Shown piece after piece: positions 1-8,188 of a stretch of 64,000 bases of DNA. The first letter of the stretch is position 1. Every line of letters begins with the position of its first letter. Source of the DNA: Fuerstiella sp. GTDB lineage: Bacteria > Planctomycetota > Planctomycetia > Planctomycetales > Planctomycetaceae. The notes under the pieces are model-generated. The model had not been told where the DNA came from. It saw only the letters and a program-made list of their open reading frames with translations, and made no database searches. A program made the translations under genes and the position numbers. The stretch lies in assembly GCA_022447225.1 (NCBI GenBank), contig JAKVAZ010000008.1:322643-386642 (forward strand). Reading direction: 5' to 3'.

Positions 1-441
1 CTGGCGTTTCGGGCAGCAATGGTGTCGGCAGTGGTCTACGACACCGAAAGTGCGGGACTCTACCTGGGAACGACACCGCGCCGCTGCCATCCAATCGACA
101 ACGAGACCATTACAATCAGTGATGATGTGATCACCGGTGGACCGTTCGACTGGACCGGTGGACACCTGCAGCTGTCGGACTGTCCCGGACACGGACTGAC
201 GCTCGATCCCGAACGTCTGAAACGCTATCAGTACAGCGCGGAGGCGGTTTCGGAACACAGAGCCTATTCCGAAAAGATCTACGCAAACTACCTGCTGGAC
301 CGTCCGCGCCGCTTCAATCAGGCCGGCTGGCCAAAACATGAAAAACCTGAGCGTTTTGGTCGACACGCTTTCCCTTACGAGGTCGGCGGCATCCTGGGTG
401 TGGACCCGGCGCAGCAGGTGGATACGGAACTCAACAAATGA
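1..441 (+). CDS. Mandelate racemase/muconate lactonizing enzyme family protein, C-terminal part (5' end outside window)
   Basis: The frame is open from base 1, so this is the last 146 residues of a longer protein. The stretch reading PFDWTGGHLQLSDCPGHG followed by LTLDPERLKRY is the usual C-terminal ending of enolase-superfamily sugar-acid dehydratases. These are cytosolic Mg-dependent enzymes that remove a proton alpha to a carboxylate. The metal ligands and catalytic bases lie upstream of the window, so the substrate cannot be told. The stop codon overlaps the start of the next gene in an ATGA junction (438-441), which implies translational coupling with the short-chain dehydrogenase. A sugar-acid dehydratase next to a dehydrogenase would fit a sugar-acid catabolic route, but that is inference. 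Confidence 0.75.
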   Translation: MAFRAAMVSAVVYDTESAGLYLGTTPRRCHPIDNETITISDDVITGGPFDWTGGHLQLSDCPGHGLTLDPERLKRYQYSAEAVSEHRAYSEKIYANYLLDRPRRFNQAGWPKHEKPERFGRHAFPYEVGGILGVDPAQQVDTELNK

Positions 442-1235
442 ACCAAGAAAACTCGTCGAAGTCCGTTTTGATCACGGGAGGTGCCGGCGACATCGGCCTC
501 GCCGTTGCCCGTCAAATGGCGGCTCGTGAATTCGACATTGCTGTGCTGGATGTGATTTCCACACAAGTCGCCGAAGAACGGCTTGCTCCGCTGAGAGATC
601 AGGGAGTGAACGTCCTGTACCTGGAAGCGGATGTGCGGGATCGGCAAATGGTGGAAACGGCCCTGACAACGCTTTGGAATACGTTCGAACGACTGGACGT
701 GTGCGTGTGCAATGCGGGTGTGGCCAACGATCAGCCGTTCGCGGATGTTTCCGTTGAGGAATGGCAACGACATATCGACATCAATCTGAATGGATATTTT
801 CACGTCAGTCAGGCCGTCGCTCGTCGGTGGATTGCCGAAAAACATCAGGGGAAATTCATCTTCATGGGTTCCTGGGTTCAGGATGTCCCCTATCAGCTGA
901 TCACCCCTTATTGCGTCTCCAAGGCGGGCGTCTGGATGTTGGCACGCTGCATCGCGATCGAACTGGCGCCGCACGGGATCACCACCAATGTCGTCGCCCC
1001 CGGGATTCTGGATGCCGGGTTGTCGAAACAGGAGATGGAAGAACACCCCGAATTTCGCGAGAAATTCAGCAGGATCATCCCCCGCGGCCGGATGCAGACC
1101 CCCGACGACGTGGCTAACGTCGTCACGTTTCTGACCTCAGCCCAAGCGGACTACCTGACCGGGTCCTCCATCCTGTGCGACGGTGGTTGCCTGGTGGGGG
1201 CACCTTCCATGAACATGCACGAAGACGAATCATAG
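438..1235 (+). CDS. SDR family NAD(P)-dependent oxidoreductase
   Basis: Classical short-chain dehydrogenase of 265 residues, the usual family length. The cofactor motif TGGAGDIG is at residues 13-20, the NAG motif at 92-94, and the catalytic tetrad is complete: Asn116, Ser145, Tyr158 and Lys162 (YCVSK). The C-terminal part shows the usual ending with a SSILCDGG motif followed by a short acidic tail. Such enzymes reduce or oxidise a carbonyl/hydroxyl with NAD(H) or NADP(H) in the cytosol. Asp38 at the end of the second beta strand suggests a preference for NAD. The start overlaps the stop of the enolase-superfamily gene, so the two are probably made together, likely in the same sugar or sugar-acid pathway. 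The exact substrate is unknown. Confidence 0.92.
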   Translation: MNQENSSKSVLITGGAGDIGLAVARQMAAREFDIAVLDVISTQVAEERLAPLRDQGVNVLYLEADVRDRQMVETALTTLWNTFERLDVCVCNAGVANDQPFADVSVEEWQRHIDINLNGYFHVSQAVARRWIAEKHQGKFIFMGSWVQDVPYQLITPYCVSKAGVWMLARCIAIELAPHGITTNVVAPGILDAGLSKQEMEEHPEFREKFSRIIPRGRMQTPDDVANVVTFLTSAQADYLTGSSILCDGGCLVGAPSMNMHEDES

Positions 1236-1414
1236 TCGACAGTCGCCCTCAAGTTCAGAACGGCTGCAAAACGGGTGTTTCAGTGCGGGGCCTGAACCGT
1301 CCGCGCCGCAGCCTTACAGGTTTGTCGCGGTTTGAATCCACTTCTGTCACACTGGTCTCACATTCGCCGGGTCTGCCCGGCGTTGCCCGCTGCCCGTGCT
1401 CTGCGAGGTTCAAC

Positions 1415-3298
1415 ATGAAAGTGATCGCTGTCCTGACATCTGCTGTCGTTTGCGTTTTTGGAGTGTCTGCGTCGTCGGCAACCGCAGATGTAACGATCTC
1501 TGTAAATCACGGTCCGGTGAACGGAGTCCTGCTGGAAACAGGGGGGCACCGACTGGCCGTGTATGGCTGGACGCTCGGGGCTGCGTCCGGCATCGATCAC
1601 CTGCTGCTGGCACACGGGCGCCGGGATGTTGTCTGGAAAGCCATGCCACTGATCAAATCGGGCGCGAAGGTGATTGCCCCCAACCGCGAACGCTTCGGAC
1701 TGGAAAAACCGGAAGATTTCTGGAATGAATTCACAACAGGTCGATTTCACGATTACGGTCAGCAGTCCACCAAAATTCTTCCGGCCAGGATTCCTGTTGA
1801 TCGATGGGTGAATGACGGTGACACCATCGAATGGCAGGGCCTCGCTTTTCGTGCGATCGAAACGCCTGGGTACACTCGGGGATCCGTTTCCTGGCTGACA
1901 GAAGTCGACGACACAAAGATCGCATTTACGGGCGATCTGATTTATGGAGACGGGCAGATCCTGGATCTGTATAGTTTTCAGGATGCGATCCCGGATGCTC
2001 AAATTCGGGGCTACCACGGCTATGGATCGCGTCTGGCGGATCTGGTGACCAGTTTACAGCGAATTGCAGCCGAAAAGCCGGACCAGATCATTCCCGCTCG
2101 CGGACCCGTCATTCACGACCCTCAGAAAGCCATCGAACTTCTGATTCACAGAGTCCAGGAGTTATATCGCAATTATCTTTCCACCAACGCACTGCACTGG
2201 TACTTCAAGGAAGACCGTATGCGGTTGTGTGGTGAGCGTGTGTTGGGAAAAGACGCAGACGTTGAACTGATGCCGTATTCTCACCACGAGCAGACTCCGT
2301 CGTGGGTTTTCGAAAATGGGACCAGCCGACTTCTGATTTCTGACAGTGGCAACGCATTTCTGCTGGACTGCGGTTATCAGCGAATCATCGATGAGGTGAA
2401 ACAGCTGATCACTCAGGGAGTCATTAAAAAAGTGGAAGGTATTTTCGTAACGCACTTTCACGATGACCACGCCGACATGGTCCAGGTCGCCGCAGAAACC
2501 CTGCAGTGTCCGGTCTATGCCATGAGCGAATATGCGGACCTGCTGGCGAAACCGGAGGCGTATCATCTTCCGGCGATGACGGCTAATCCAATCAGGGATA
2601 TCAAAATCCTGCAGGACGGCCATCAGCTCAAATGGCACGAGTTCCAGTTCACCTTCCATTTCTACCCCGGCCAGACATGGTACCACGGTGCTCTGTTTGC
2701 CAGAAAAGCTGAACAGAAACCGATTTTTTTTATTGGAGATTCTTTCGCGCCTTCCGGGCTGGACGACTATTGCGTACTCAATCGCAACCTGGTGCATGAA
2801 GATTCGGGATATCTGCTATGTCTGAAGAAACTGCGCGCCATTGACGAACCGTTCTGGCTCGTCAACGAACATATTCCGTTCGTATTTTCATTCACGGATG
2901 ATGAGCTGGACTTCCTGGAAACTCGATATCGCGAGCGGATCGCGATCCTGCGGGAATTGTTTCCCTGGGATGATCCGAATTACGGAATCGACGAGCAGTG
3001 GGCCGTGCTTTACCCACACGGTGTCACAATTGCTGCGGGAGAGACACTGAACCTTGAAATGCGGATCACGAATCATTCTCCGGTTGAGCGGACATTTACC
3101 GTAACTCCCCACGTGCCCGAGGACTGGAAACTGACTCAACCCCAGGTCACGCTGCATCTGGGTCCACGACTGTCGGGAACGGTTAGTATTCCGGTGACGG
3201 CATCATCGGCAAGCGGACAGTTTTTGGTCACTGCTGACGTTGCCGGCGACGGGATGGAGTTTGTTGAGTGGGCAGAGGCTGTGATCATGGTGAAGTGA
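1415..3298 (+). CDS. Exported tandem metallo-beta-lactamase-fold hydrolase with inactive-looking first domain
   Basis: I start at ATG 1415, which has GAGG at 1405-1408 and opens a clear signal peptide (cleavage near ATA-D, residue 24); the same frame is open further upstream but that part looks non-coding. The 627-residue product has two MBL-fold domains and a C-terminal beta-sandwich from about residue 535. The second domain has a full HFHDDH metal motif (His347, His349, Asp351, His352) and GDS (Asp442). The first has lost ligands: His67-Gly-Arg69-Arg-Asp71-Val, Tyr153 in place of the PGHT histidine, and ARG at 229-230 in place of SHG, while GDL (Asp173) remains. A paralogue with a better first site lies at 32156-34018. 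The substrate is unknown. The next gene overlaps its stop (ATGA). Confidence 0.85.
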   Translation: MKVIAVLTSAVVCVFGVSASSATADVTISVNHGPVNGVLLETGGHRLAVYGWTLGAASGIDHLLLAHGRRDVVWKAMPLIKSGAKVIAPNRERFGLEKPEDFWNEFTTGRFHDYGQQSTKILPARIPVDRWVNDGDTIEWQGLAFRAIETPGYTRGSVSWLTEVDDTKIAFTGDLIYGDGQILDLYSFQDAIPDAQIRGYHGYGSRLADLVTSLQRIAAEKPDQIIPARGPVIHDPQKAIELLIHRVQELYRNYLSTNALHWYFKEDRMRLCGERVLGKDADVELMPYSHHEQTPSWVFENGTSRLLISDSGNAFLLDCGYQRIIDEVKQLITQGVIKKVEGIFVTHFHDDHADMVQVAAETLQCPVYAMSEYADLLAKPEAYHLPAMTANPIRDIKILQDGHQLKWHEFQFTFHFYPGQTWYHGALFARKAEQKPIFFIGDSFAPSGLDDYCVLNRNLVHEDSGYLLCLKKLRAIDEPFWLVNEHIPFVFSFTDDELDFLETRYRERIAILRELFPWDDPNYGIDEQWAVLYPHGVTIAAGETLNLEMRITNHSPVERTFTVTPHVPEDWKLTQPQVTLHLGPRLSGTVSIPVTASSASGQFLVTADVAGDGMEFVEWAEAVIMVK

Positions 3299-5232
3299 TG
3301 AATCTGCGAGATCACAGGCAACCGCCGTTGTCCGCAACACGGGAGTTCCGGCACCAGCGAATAGTCACGATTCTAAGCTGCGTTGTGTTGACCGTTCTTA
3401 TCTCAGGCTGTCCGTCATCCGCCTTCGCAGTCCATCCGGTGTCAGTTACTCGAACACTGGTTTACGTGGCTCGTGACCGGGTTGATGTGACGATCGAAAT
3501 ATTTCTGGAAGACCTGTATCTGTTTCATAATCTGCAGCCCGACGAAACCGATTATCTGAACGCTGCAACTATTCGACGAGGAATAGAACAGCATCGCGAA
3601 TTTGTGAGCACACGATTCCTGATTCAGGACGCAGAAGGATTGATACGCTCGCCGGAAACACCTCCCAAAGTCACGGCCGACATTCCGGACAAGGGGGTCT
3701 CATTGGCGGAACTGATGGCCCACAAACTCATATTTGAAATGCAGTACCGCTTCGATGCGCCTCCGGAATTCCTGACGTTTGAGCAAAGATTCACCGATGC
3801 AGACGGCGTGTTGCCTTCTGAAATGCAGTTGCAGGTCCGGCCCGAACATGCAGACCGGACAATCAGCAAAGCCCTGGTCCCCCACGCACCCGAAACAATT
3901 CGCTTCAACTGGACCAGTCCACCTCTGTCAAAGGATGCATCTGACCAGGAACGTCGGCAGTGGTCAAAACAGCAACAGCAGGCGACACTGGGAATTACCA
4001 GTTACAGTTCGGTGTATTCGTTTCTGTACATCGAAGACCATGAGGTCCGTCATGAGATCCTGATTCCGCTGCTGACACTGGAAAAAATCCTGCCGCTGAA
4101 ACGCGAACAAACGGACTTCCTGACCGTCTCCGAACAGGATGCACTTCGACCGCTGATTGAAAAGTTCTTCGCGTCCGGTAATCCCGTGGAAATCAACGAA
4201 GAGCATCGAACACCGGTCGTCGACCGCTGCGATTTCTATGGTGTCAGCTTCCGCGATTTCGCTCAATTGACGAAGCGAAAACCGGTGGCAATGTCCAGCG
4301 CCCGTGTGGGAATCATCTTAACCTATCCACTCGACACCGCTCCCCGGAAACTCAGGCTGACATGGGATCGTTTTCACAAATCGCTGTGGGCCGTCAACAT
4401 GGTCGTGTTTTCGAGGGACAGCTCTTTTCGCAGGACGTTGTCCCGAATCGGATCCAACAATGTCTTCAAGTGGAGTTCACCAAACGATTCTCCCCTGACA
4501 CAGAAACGAGCTCCGGCAGCGGTCGTGGCAGAACTTTCCGAACTCCCCACGATTCGTTTGCCTGTCTTATCGCTGGTTCTGCTGGCGACTGTTCTGGCCT
4601 CAGTAATGCAAATATTTCGTCGTAAACTCAGTCGCACTGCAATCGGCACAACCATCGGTCTGATGTGTGTCGCGGCAGTGACATACAGCTTTGACGCCGG
4701 CTCTTTAAAAATGCGCTGGGGATCCCCCCAGGAAATTTCAGATAATGAGGCACGACACGTAATTACGCAGCTCCTGTCCGGTGTCTACGATGCCTTTCAC
4801 TTTCGAGATGAAGACGAAGTCTACGAGGCTTTGGCCGTCAGCACGTCCGGTGATTTACTTCAGGATCTGTATCTGCAGATTCAGCAGAGTCTGCGGATGG
4901 CAGAACAGGGTGGCGCGGTTGCACGAGTCAAACAGATCGACATCATCGACACGCACAGACAAACGATGACACCAAATCCTGACTCACCGTCATCAGACTA
5001 TGCTTTCAGGTGCCTTTGTCGCTGGAACGTATCCGGAACGGTTCAGCACTGGGGACACATCCATGAACGCATCAACCAGTTCCATGCCGATTTTCTGGCA
5101 GAACCTGTTCCCGTACTGCGAAAGGATGCAACTTCAGAAACACACCACTGGAAGTTCACCAGCATCGACGTTCTCAACAGTCAACGTGTGCACTTTGAAA
5201 CACGTCTGCGAAACCTGACCTCGTCGCAGTGA
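3298..5232 (+). CDS. Conserved membrane protein of unknown function
   Basis: The start at 3298 overlaps the stop of the preceding MBL gene (ATGA), so the two are probably one operon; the product is 644 residues. A hydrophobic N-terminal segment (about residues 22-45) ends with ISGC, a possible lipobox, and also with an AFA-V site a little later, so either signal peptidase could act. A second hydrophobic region lies in the middle-to-late part (two segments, about residues 425-470). The last 160 residues form a soluble domain with an HWGHIHER motif. The pattern is an exported N-terminal domain, membrane anchor and a C-terminal domain on the other side. I do not recognise a characterised family. 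Coupling to the MBL protein is the only hint at its role. Confidence 0.75.
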   Translation: MNLRDHRQPPLSATREFRHQRIVTILSCVVLTVLISGCPSSAFAVHPVSVTRTLVYVARDRVDVTIEIFLEDLYLFHNLQPDETDYLNAATIRRGIEQHREFVSTRFLIQDAEGLIRSPETPPKVTADIPDKGVSLAELMAHKLIFEMQYRFDAPPEFLTFEQRFTDADGVLPSEMQLQVRPEHADRTISKALVPHAPETIRFNWTSPPLSKDASDQERRQWSKQQQQATLGITSYSSVYSFLYIEDHEVRHEILIPLLTLEKILPLKREQTDFLTVSEQDALRPLIEKFFASGNPVEINEEHRTPVVDRCDFYGVSFRDFAQLTKRKPVAMSSARVGIILTYPLDTAPRKLRLTWDRFHKSLWAVNMVVFSRDSSFRRTLSRIGSNNVFKWSSPNDSPLTQKRAPAAVVAELSELPTIRLPVLSLVLLATVLASVMQIFRRKLSRTAIGTTIGLMCVAAVTYSFDAGSLKMRWGSPQEISDNEARHVITQLLSGVYDAFHFRDEDEVYEALAVSTSGDLLQDLYLQIQQSLRMAEQGGAVARVKQIDIIDTHRQTMTPNPDSPSSDYAFRCLCRWNVSGTVQHWGHIHERINQFHADFLAEPVPVLRKDATSETHHWKFTSIDVLNSQRVHFETRLRNLTSSQ

Positions 5233-5908
5233 CTCCACGGTACTGAAGTCCACCTCCAGTTGATTACCCCCCTCTTCTCTGATGTCAAAATCGCAACGGT
5301 GCCTGTGGAAGTACCGGCGATCAATTGAGAATCAGACTTCGTGGCAGCTTGATGAGGGGGTGTCAGGGAGGCAATATGTTTCCTGGGGGCACTGCCCGGG
5401 CAGACTGGTCAGGGCAAAGATCCATCCCATTTTTGCAGGGAGTCCGGTTTCGCGGCGGACACGCGTTTTTTGCGGTATCCCTGGTGGATGTATTTACCGG
5501 CCGCAGAGTGTGCTGCAGGACGTAACCGACGATTTCCTGTCTGTTACTCGGTGACGCCGCCTGAGCCTTATACCCAAGGATGTGCGTGCGCAACCGATCG
5601 TCTGCGCACGGCAACGATCAACAACAGAAAGTCCCCGGAAATTTTGTTATGATCCGATACAGGCAGCGGTTACCTCGTCTGTGGCACACATGCTGTTCAA
5701 TCGAATCGACCGAACTTAAAAAACCCACAGGTTTTCGCCTTAATCCGGAACACGTTTTGACATTGATCGTGATGACGGTTCGCAAACCGCAACCTGACAA
5801 AAAAAACACCGCCCTCCGATGCTTCTTCGGCGGATCCGTTGGGTTGATTATCTGAACACGGTCTTGGCAAATGACGCGGTTAAGGCCGGCCTGCACGATT
5901 GAAAACTG
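5233..5908. other. Gene-free stretch with one hairpin
   Basis: No coding sequence could be supported here: the short open frames on both strands are of low complexity in composition and lack ribosome binding sites or family motifs. The only structured element seen is a hairpin next to a run of eight A residues at 5799-5833, listed separately. Confidence 0.5.
5799..5833 (-). terminator. Possible intrinsic terminator on the minus strand without an obvious gene
   Basis: Read on the minus strand, a CCGCC...GGCGG hairpin (arms near 5829-5833 and 5809-5813, with extra pairing inside) is followed by eight T residues (complement of the A run 5799-5806). This is the form of an intrinsic terminator. 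No minus-strand gene that I can support ends there, so it may close a small RNA or be chance. Confidence 0.35.
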
Positions 5909-6529
5909 ATGTATTTCTTCAGCAAACCGGACAGAGAACGGATCAGCAGCTTTCTCAAGTCACAATCCCGACTCAACTTCACCTATCGCGCTGTTGGTTC
6001 AACCCGAAATGGAGACCATCCGTCGGGATTCATTACGGACCACAACCGTATTCATTTGGGAACCGGTCGAGCCACTTTCGAAGCAGCCAAACGAGCCTTG
6101 CAGGAATGGCATCATTATCGGTTTGACTGGATTGAGCTGTATCGGCCCGATACGGCTCCTGAACCTCAGCAGTCGGTGGGAATCCTGGCCCGTGCTTCGG
6201 GGCTCTGGGTTTTGAATGCATGCCGAATCGTCTACGTGATTGAAGAAGAAGACGAACGACTCTGCAGATTCGCATTTGGTTATGGCACGCTGCCGAAACA
6301 CGCCGCATCCGGTGAAGAACGGTTTCAGGTGGAACTGAACCGTGAAGATGAATCAGTCTGGTACGACATCTTCGCCTTCTCGCGGCCTAACCAGCTTTTG
6401 TCAAAATTGGCGTACCCGTATGTACGTCGAAAGCAGAAGCAGTTCGCCCGTGATTCCAAACAGTCGATGAAGACGGCCGTTGCCCTTCAGGTTTCAGAAT
6501 CCCGTCAAAGTACTGCCAAAATTTCTTAA
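5909..6529 (+). CDS. DUF1990 family protein
   Basis: The 206-residue product matches the DUF1990 pattern: an N-terminal half with a W-rich beta region (HHYRFDWIELY), then GYGTLPKH and an E-x-F-x-V-x-L stretch, and near the C-terminus the AFSRP motif followed by a basic helix (VRRKQKQFARDSKQSM). DUF1990 proteins are small soluble proteins of unknown role, related in fold to START/SRPBCC-like ligand-binding proteins. There is no signal peptide. No good Shine-Dalgarno sequence precedes ATG 5909, but no better start exists. The gene ends just before a symmetric hairpin that separates it from the convergent epimerase gene. Confidence 0.82.
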   Translation: MYFFSKPDRERISSFLKSQSRLNFTYRAVGSTRNGDHPSGFITDHNRIHLGTGRATFEAAKRALQEWHHYRFDWIELYRPDTAPEPQQSVGILARASGLWVLNACRIVYVIEEEDERLCRFAFGYGTLPKHAASGEERFQVELNREDESVWYDIFAFSRPNQLLSKLAYPYVRRKQKQFARDSKQSMKTAVALQVSESRQSTAKIS

Positions 6530-6541
6530 ACGTAAACGGTT

Positions 6542-6559
6542 CGGGTTTCGTTAAACCCG
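6542..6559. terminator. Bidirectional intrinsic terminator between convergent genes
   Basis: A perfect 7-bp stem, CGGGTTT (6542-6548) and AAACCCG (6553-6559), closes a 4-nt loop. It lies between the ends of the DUF1990 gene (+) and the epimerase gene (-). A short T-containing stretch follows on the plus strand (CATCTTTTAC) and AACCGTTT on the minus strand. Position and symmetry suit a shared terminator. Confidence 0.55.
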
Positions 6560-6566
6560 TCATCTT

Positions 6567-7559
6567 TTACTTCTGATGCGTACCGGCTTCGGCAATCGTT
6601 TCCCGACCGCCTGTATGCGGAGAATATCCGGAACCACGAATGAATCGTAAAGTCAGTCCGAACAGCGATGGAATCGATCCCTGAACTTCGGCAACGGTCG
6701 CTGCCTCAAACATCTGAGTTTCCACACCAAGCTGGCTTTTCACCGCTTCCGGATTTCCAGCCAGGCCGTCAATCAGCATCTGCAGTTGAGCCGGCGTGGA
6801 CAACGGGTTCCGGAACAACACGTTCATCCCCCACACAGACACTCGCTGAAACCAGACCGGGGTCGGAAGGATCCACACATTCAAACCTGTTCCTCCGGCA
6901 ACGGTGCGCACGACATCTCTCAACATCATGGGTTGAGGACCAACGACATCGTAGGATTTTCGGATGGAAACATCACGTTCCAGTGCTGCCGCCACCACCC
7001 TCGCCACTTCCTCCCCTGAGACAGGCTGAAGAACCGAATCTCCTCTGCCAACCACGGGAAACAACGGAGTCAAGCGAATCATTTTGACCAGATGAGTGAT
7101 CATATCATCGCCGCGTCCGTAGATGACACCGGGTCTGAGGATCGTGAAATCCAGACCGCTGCCACGCAACAACTCCTCGGCCCGCCACTTGGTGTCATGA
7201 TAGGCATGACGATCATCCGGACGGGCAGCCACCACGCTGATATGAACAAAACGCCGCAGGCCCAGCTGTCGAGCTGCCTCGATCAGATATTTTACACCAT
7301 CGACGTGAACCTGCTCAAAAGTTTGAGTACCCGACGAACGTTTAATCCCCATCAGGTTCACAATCACATCACAGTTCCGCAATCGTTCCAGCGGGAGCTT
7401 GCCGGACGCAACGTCACACGCGATGTACTCAACATCATCGGTGTCCGGAACTTCCGGAGTCCTGCGAGACAACACGATGACGTGATGTCCCCGGGCAATC
7501 AGCTCCGAAACAACATACCGCCCCAGGAACCCGCTGCCTCCGGTGACGATCACGTTCAT
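6567..7559 (-). CDS. NDUFA9-like NAD(P)-dependent epimerase/dehydratase (atypical extended SDR)
   Basis: I start at ATG 7559 rather than an in-frame start 51 bases upstream, because the cofactor motif TGGSGFLG (residues 6-13) should sit at the very N-terminus and GAGGAACGGGA precedes this ATG. The product is 330 residues. After the Rossmann domain, the active-site-like Tyr120 and Lys124 (YHDTK) are present, followed by an ILRPGVIYG motif typical of the NDUFA9/complex I-associated and UDP-sugar epimerase-like group. Such proteins bind NADP(H); in bacteria their function is often unknown (quinone-biosynthesis or cofactor-binding roles have been proposed for the family). The gene stands alone and converges with the DUF1990 gene. 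Confidence 0.88.
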   Translation of the reverse strand: MNVIVTGGSGFLGRYVVSELIARGHHVIVLSRRTPEVPDTDDVEYIACDVASGKLPLERLRNCDVIVNLMGIKRSSGTQTFEQVHVDGVKYLIEAARQLGLRRFVHISVVAARPDDRHAYHDTKWRAEELLRGSGLDFTILRPGVIYGRGDDMITHLVKMIRLTPLFPVVGRGDSVLQPVSGEEVARVVAAALERDVSIRKSYDVVGPQPMMLRDVVRTVAGGTGLNVWILPTPVWFQRVSVWGMNVLFRNPLSTPAQLQMLIDGLAGNPEAVKSQLGVETQMFEAATVAEVQGSIPSLFGLTLRFIRGSGYSPHTGGRETIAEAGTHQK

Positions 7560-8188
7560 TTTTCCCGTTCCTCTTAAAAAGAAAACGACCTGCTGTGTCA
7601 GATTCTTCACCGCAAAACGAAAATGCAGTTAACTCATAACGAAACCTCAAACGCAAAAGAAACGTCCGATACAGAACACTCCGTCACTTATGCCCGATGC
7701 GTCCCCGAATTTCCCGACCTTTTCAGACTGCGGAATCGATAGGATTACCTCCCATACCGAAAGATCATTCGTTCGATCTCCTTGCCATTCATCGCCTGCC
7801 GGAGTCTTCGCTCTTACCGACCGCTCAAACAGAGCGGCGGTTTTCCGGTTGTACCGAACGTCATCACCCACGGTTCCGCTTCGCACCGCCCGGTTCACCG
7901 CAGCCCCAGGCCTGAACGACACGTGACTCATGTTCTCCTGTCCGTCATTGGTTTTACAGTGGTAACTCAGACAACGTACGCAGTGCACAAAGACCGACAG
8001 CTTCCCCGGCATCCCATTGAATTATGTTTCCGACTGTGGTTCCATTTGTTTCTCAAAAATCTGGCTGTTTGCATACCGTGTTTGAACCAGTCCGTGAATG
8101 ATCCAGGATGAGGACACACAGCATGACGCCTCTTTCAGGCTTATTTTCCATGTTGAGATAGCTTGATCATTACAGTGAGAACAATTCA
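7560..8188. other. Gene-free stretch
   Basis: This 629-base region lies between two divergent genes and should hold both their promoters. A minus-strand frame of 121 codons (7647-8012) exists but has no family resemblance and was not accepted. I see no tRNA, terminator or repeat here. Confidence 0.45.

Noticed and set aside
7647-8012. A 121-codon minus-strand frame between the epimerase and the exported unknown protein
   Set aside because: No recognisable domain, signal or ribosome binding site; position would suit an upstream gene of the epimerase but evidence is too thin.
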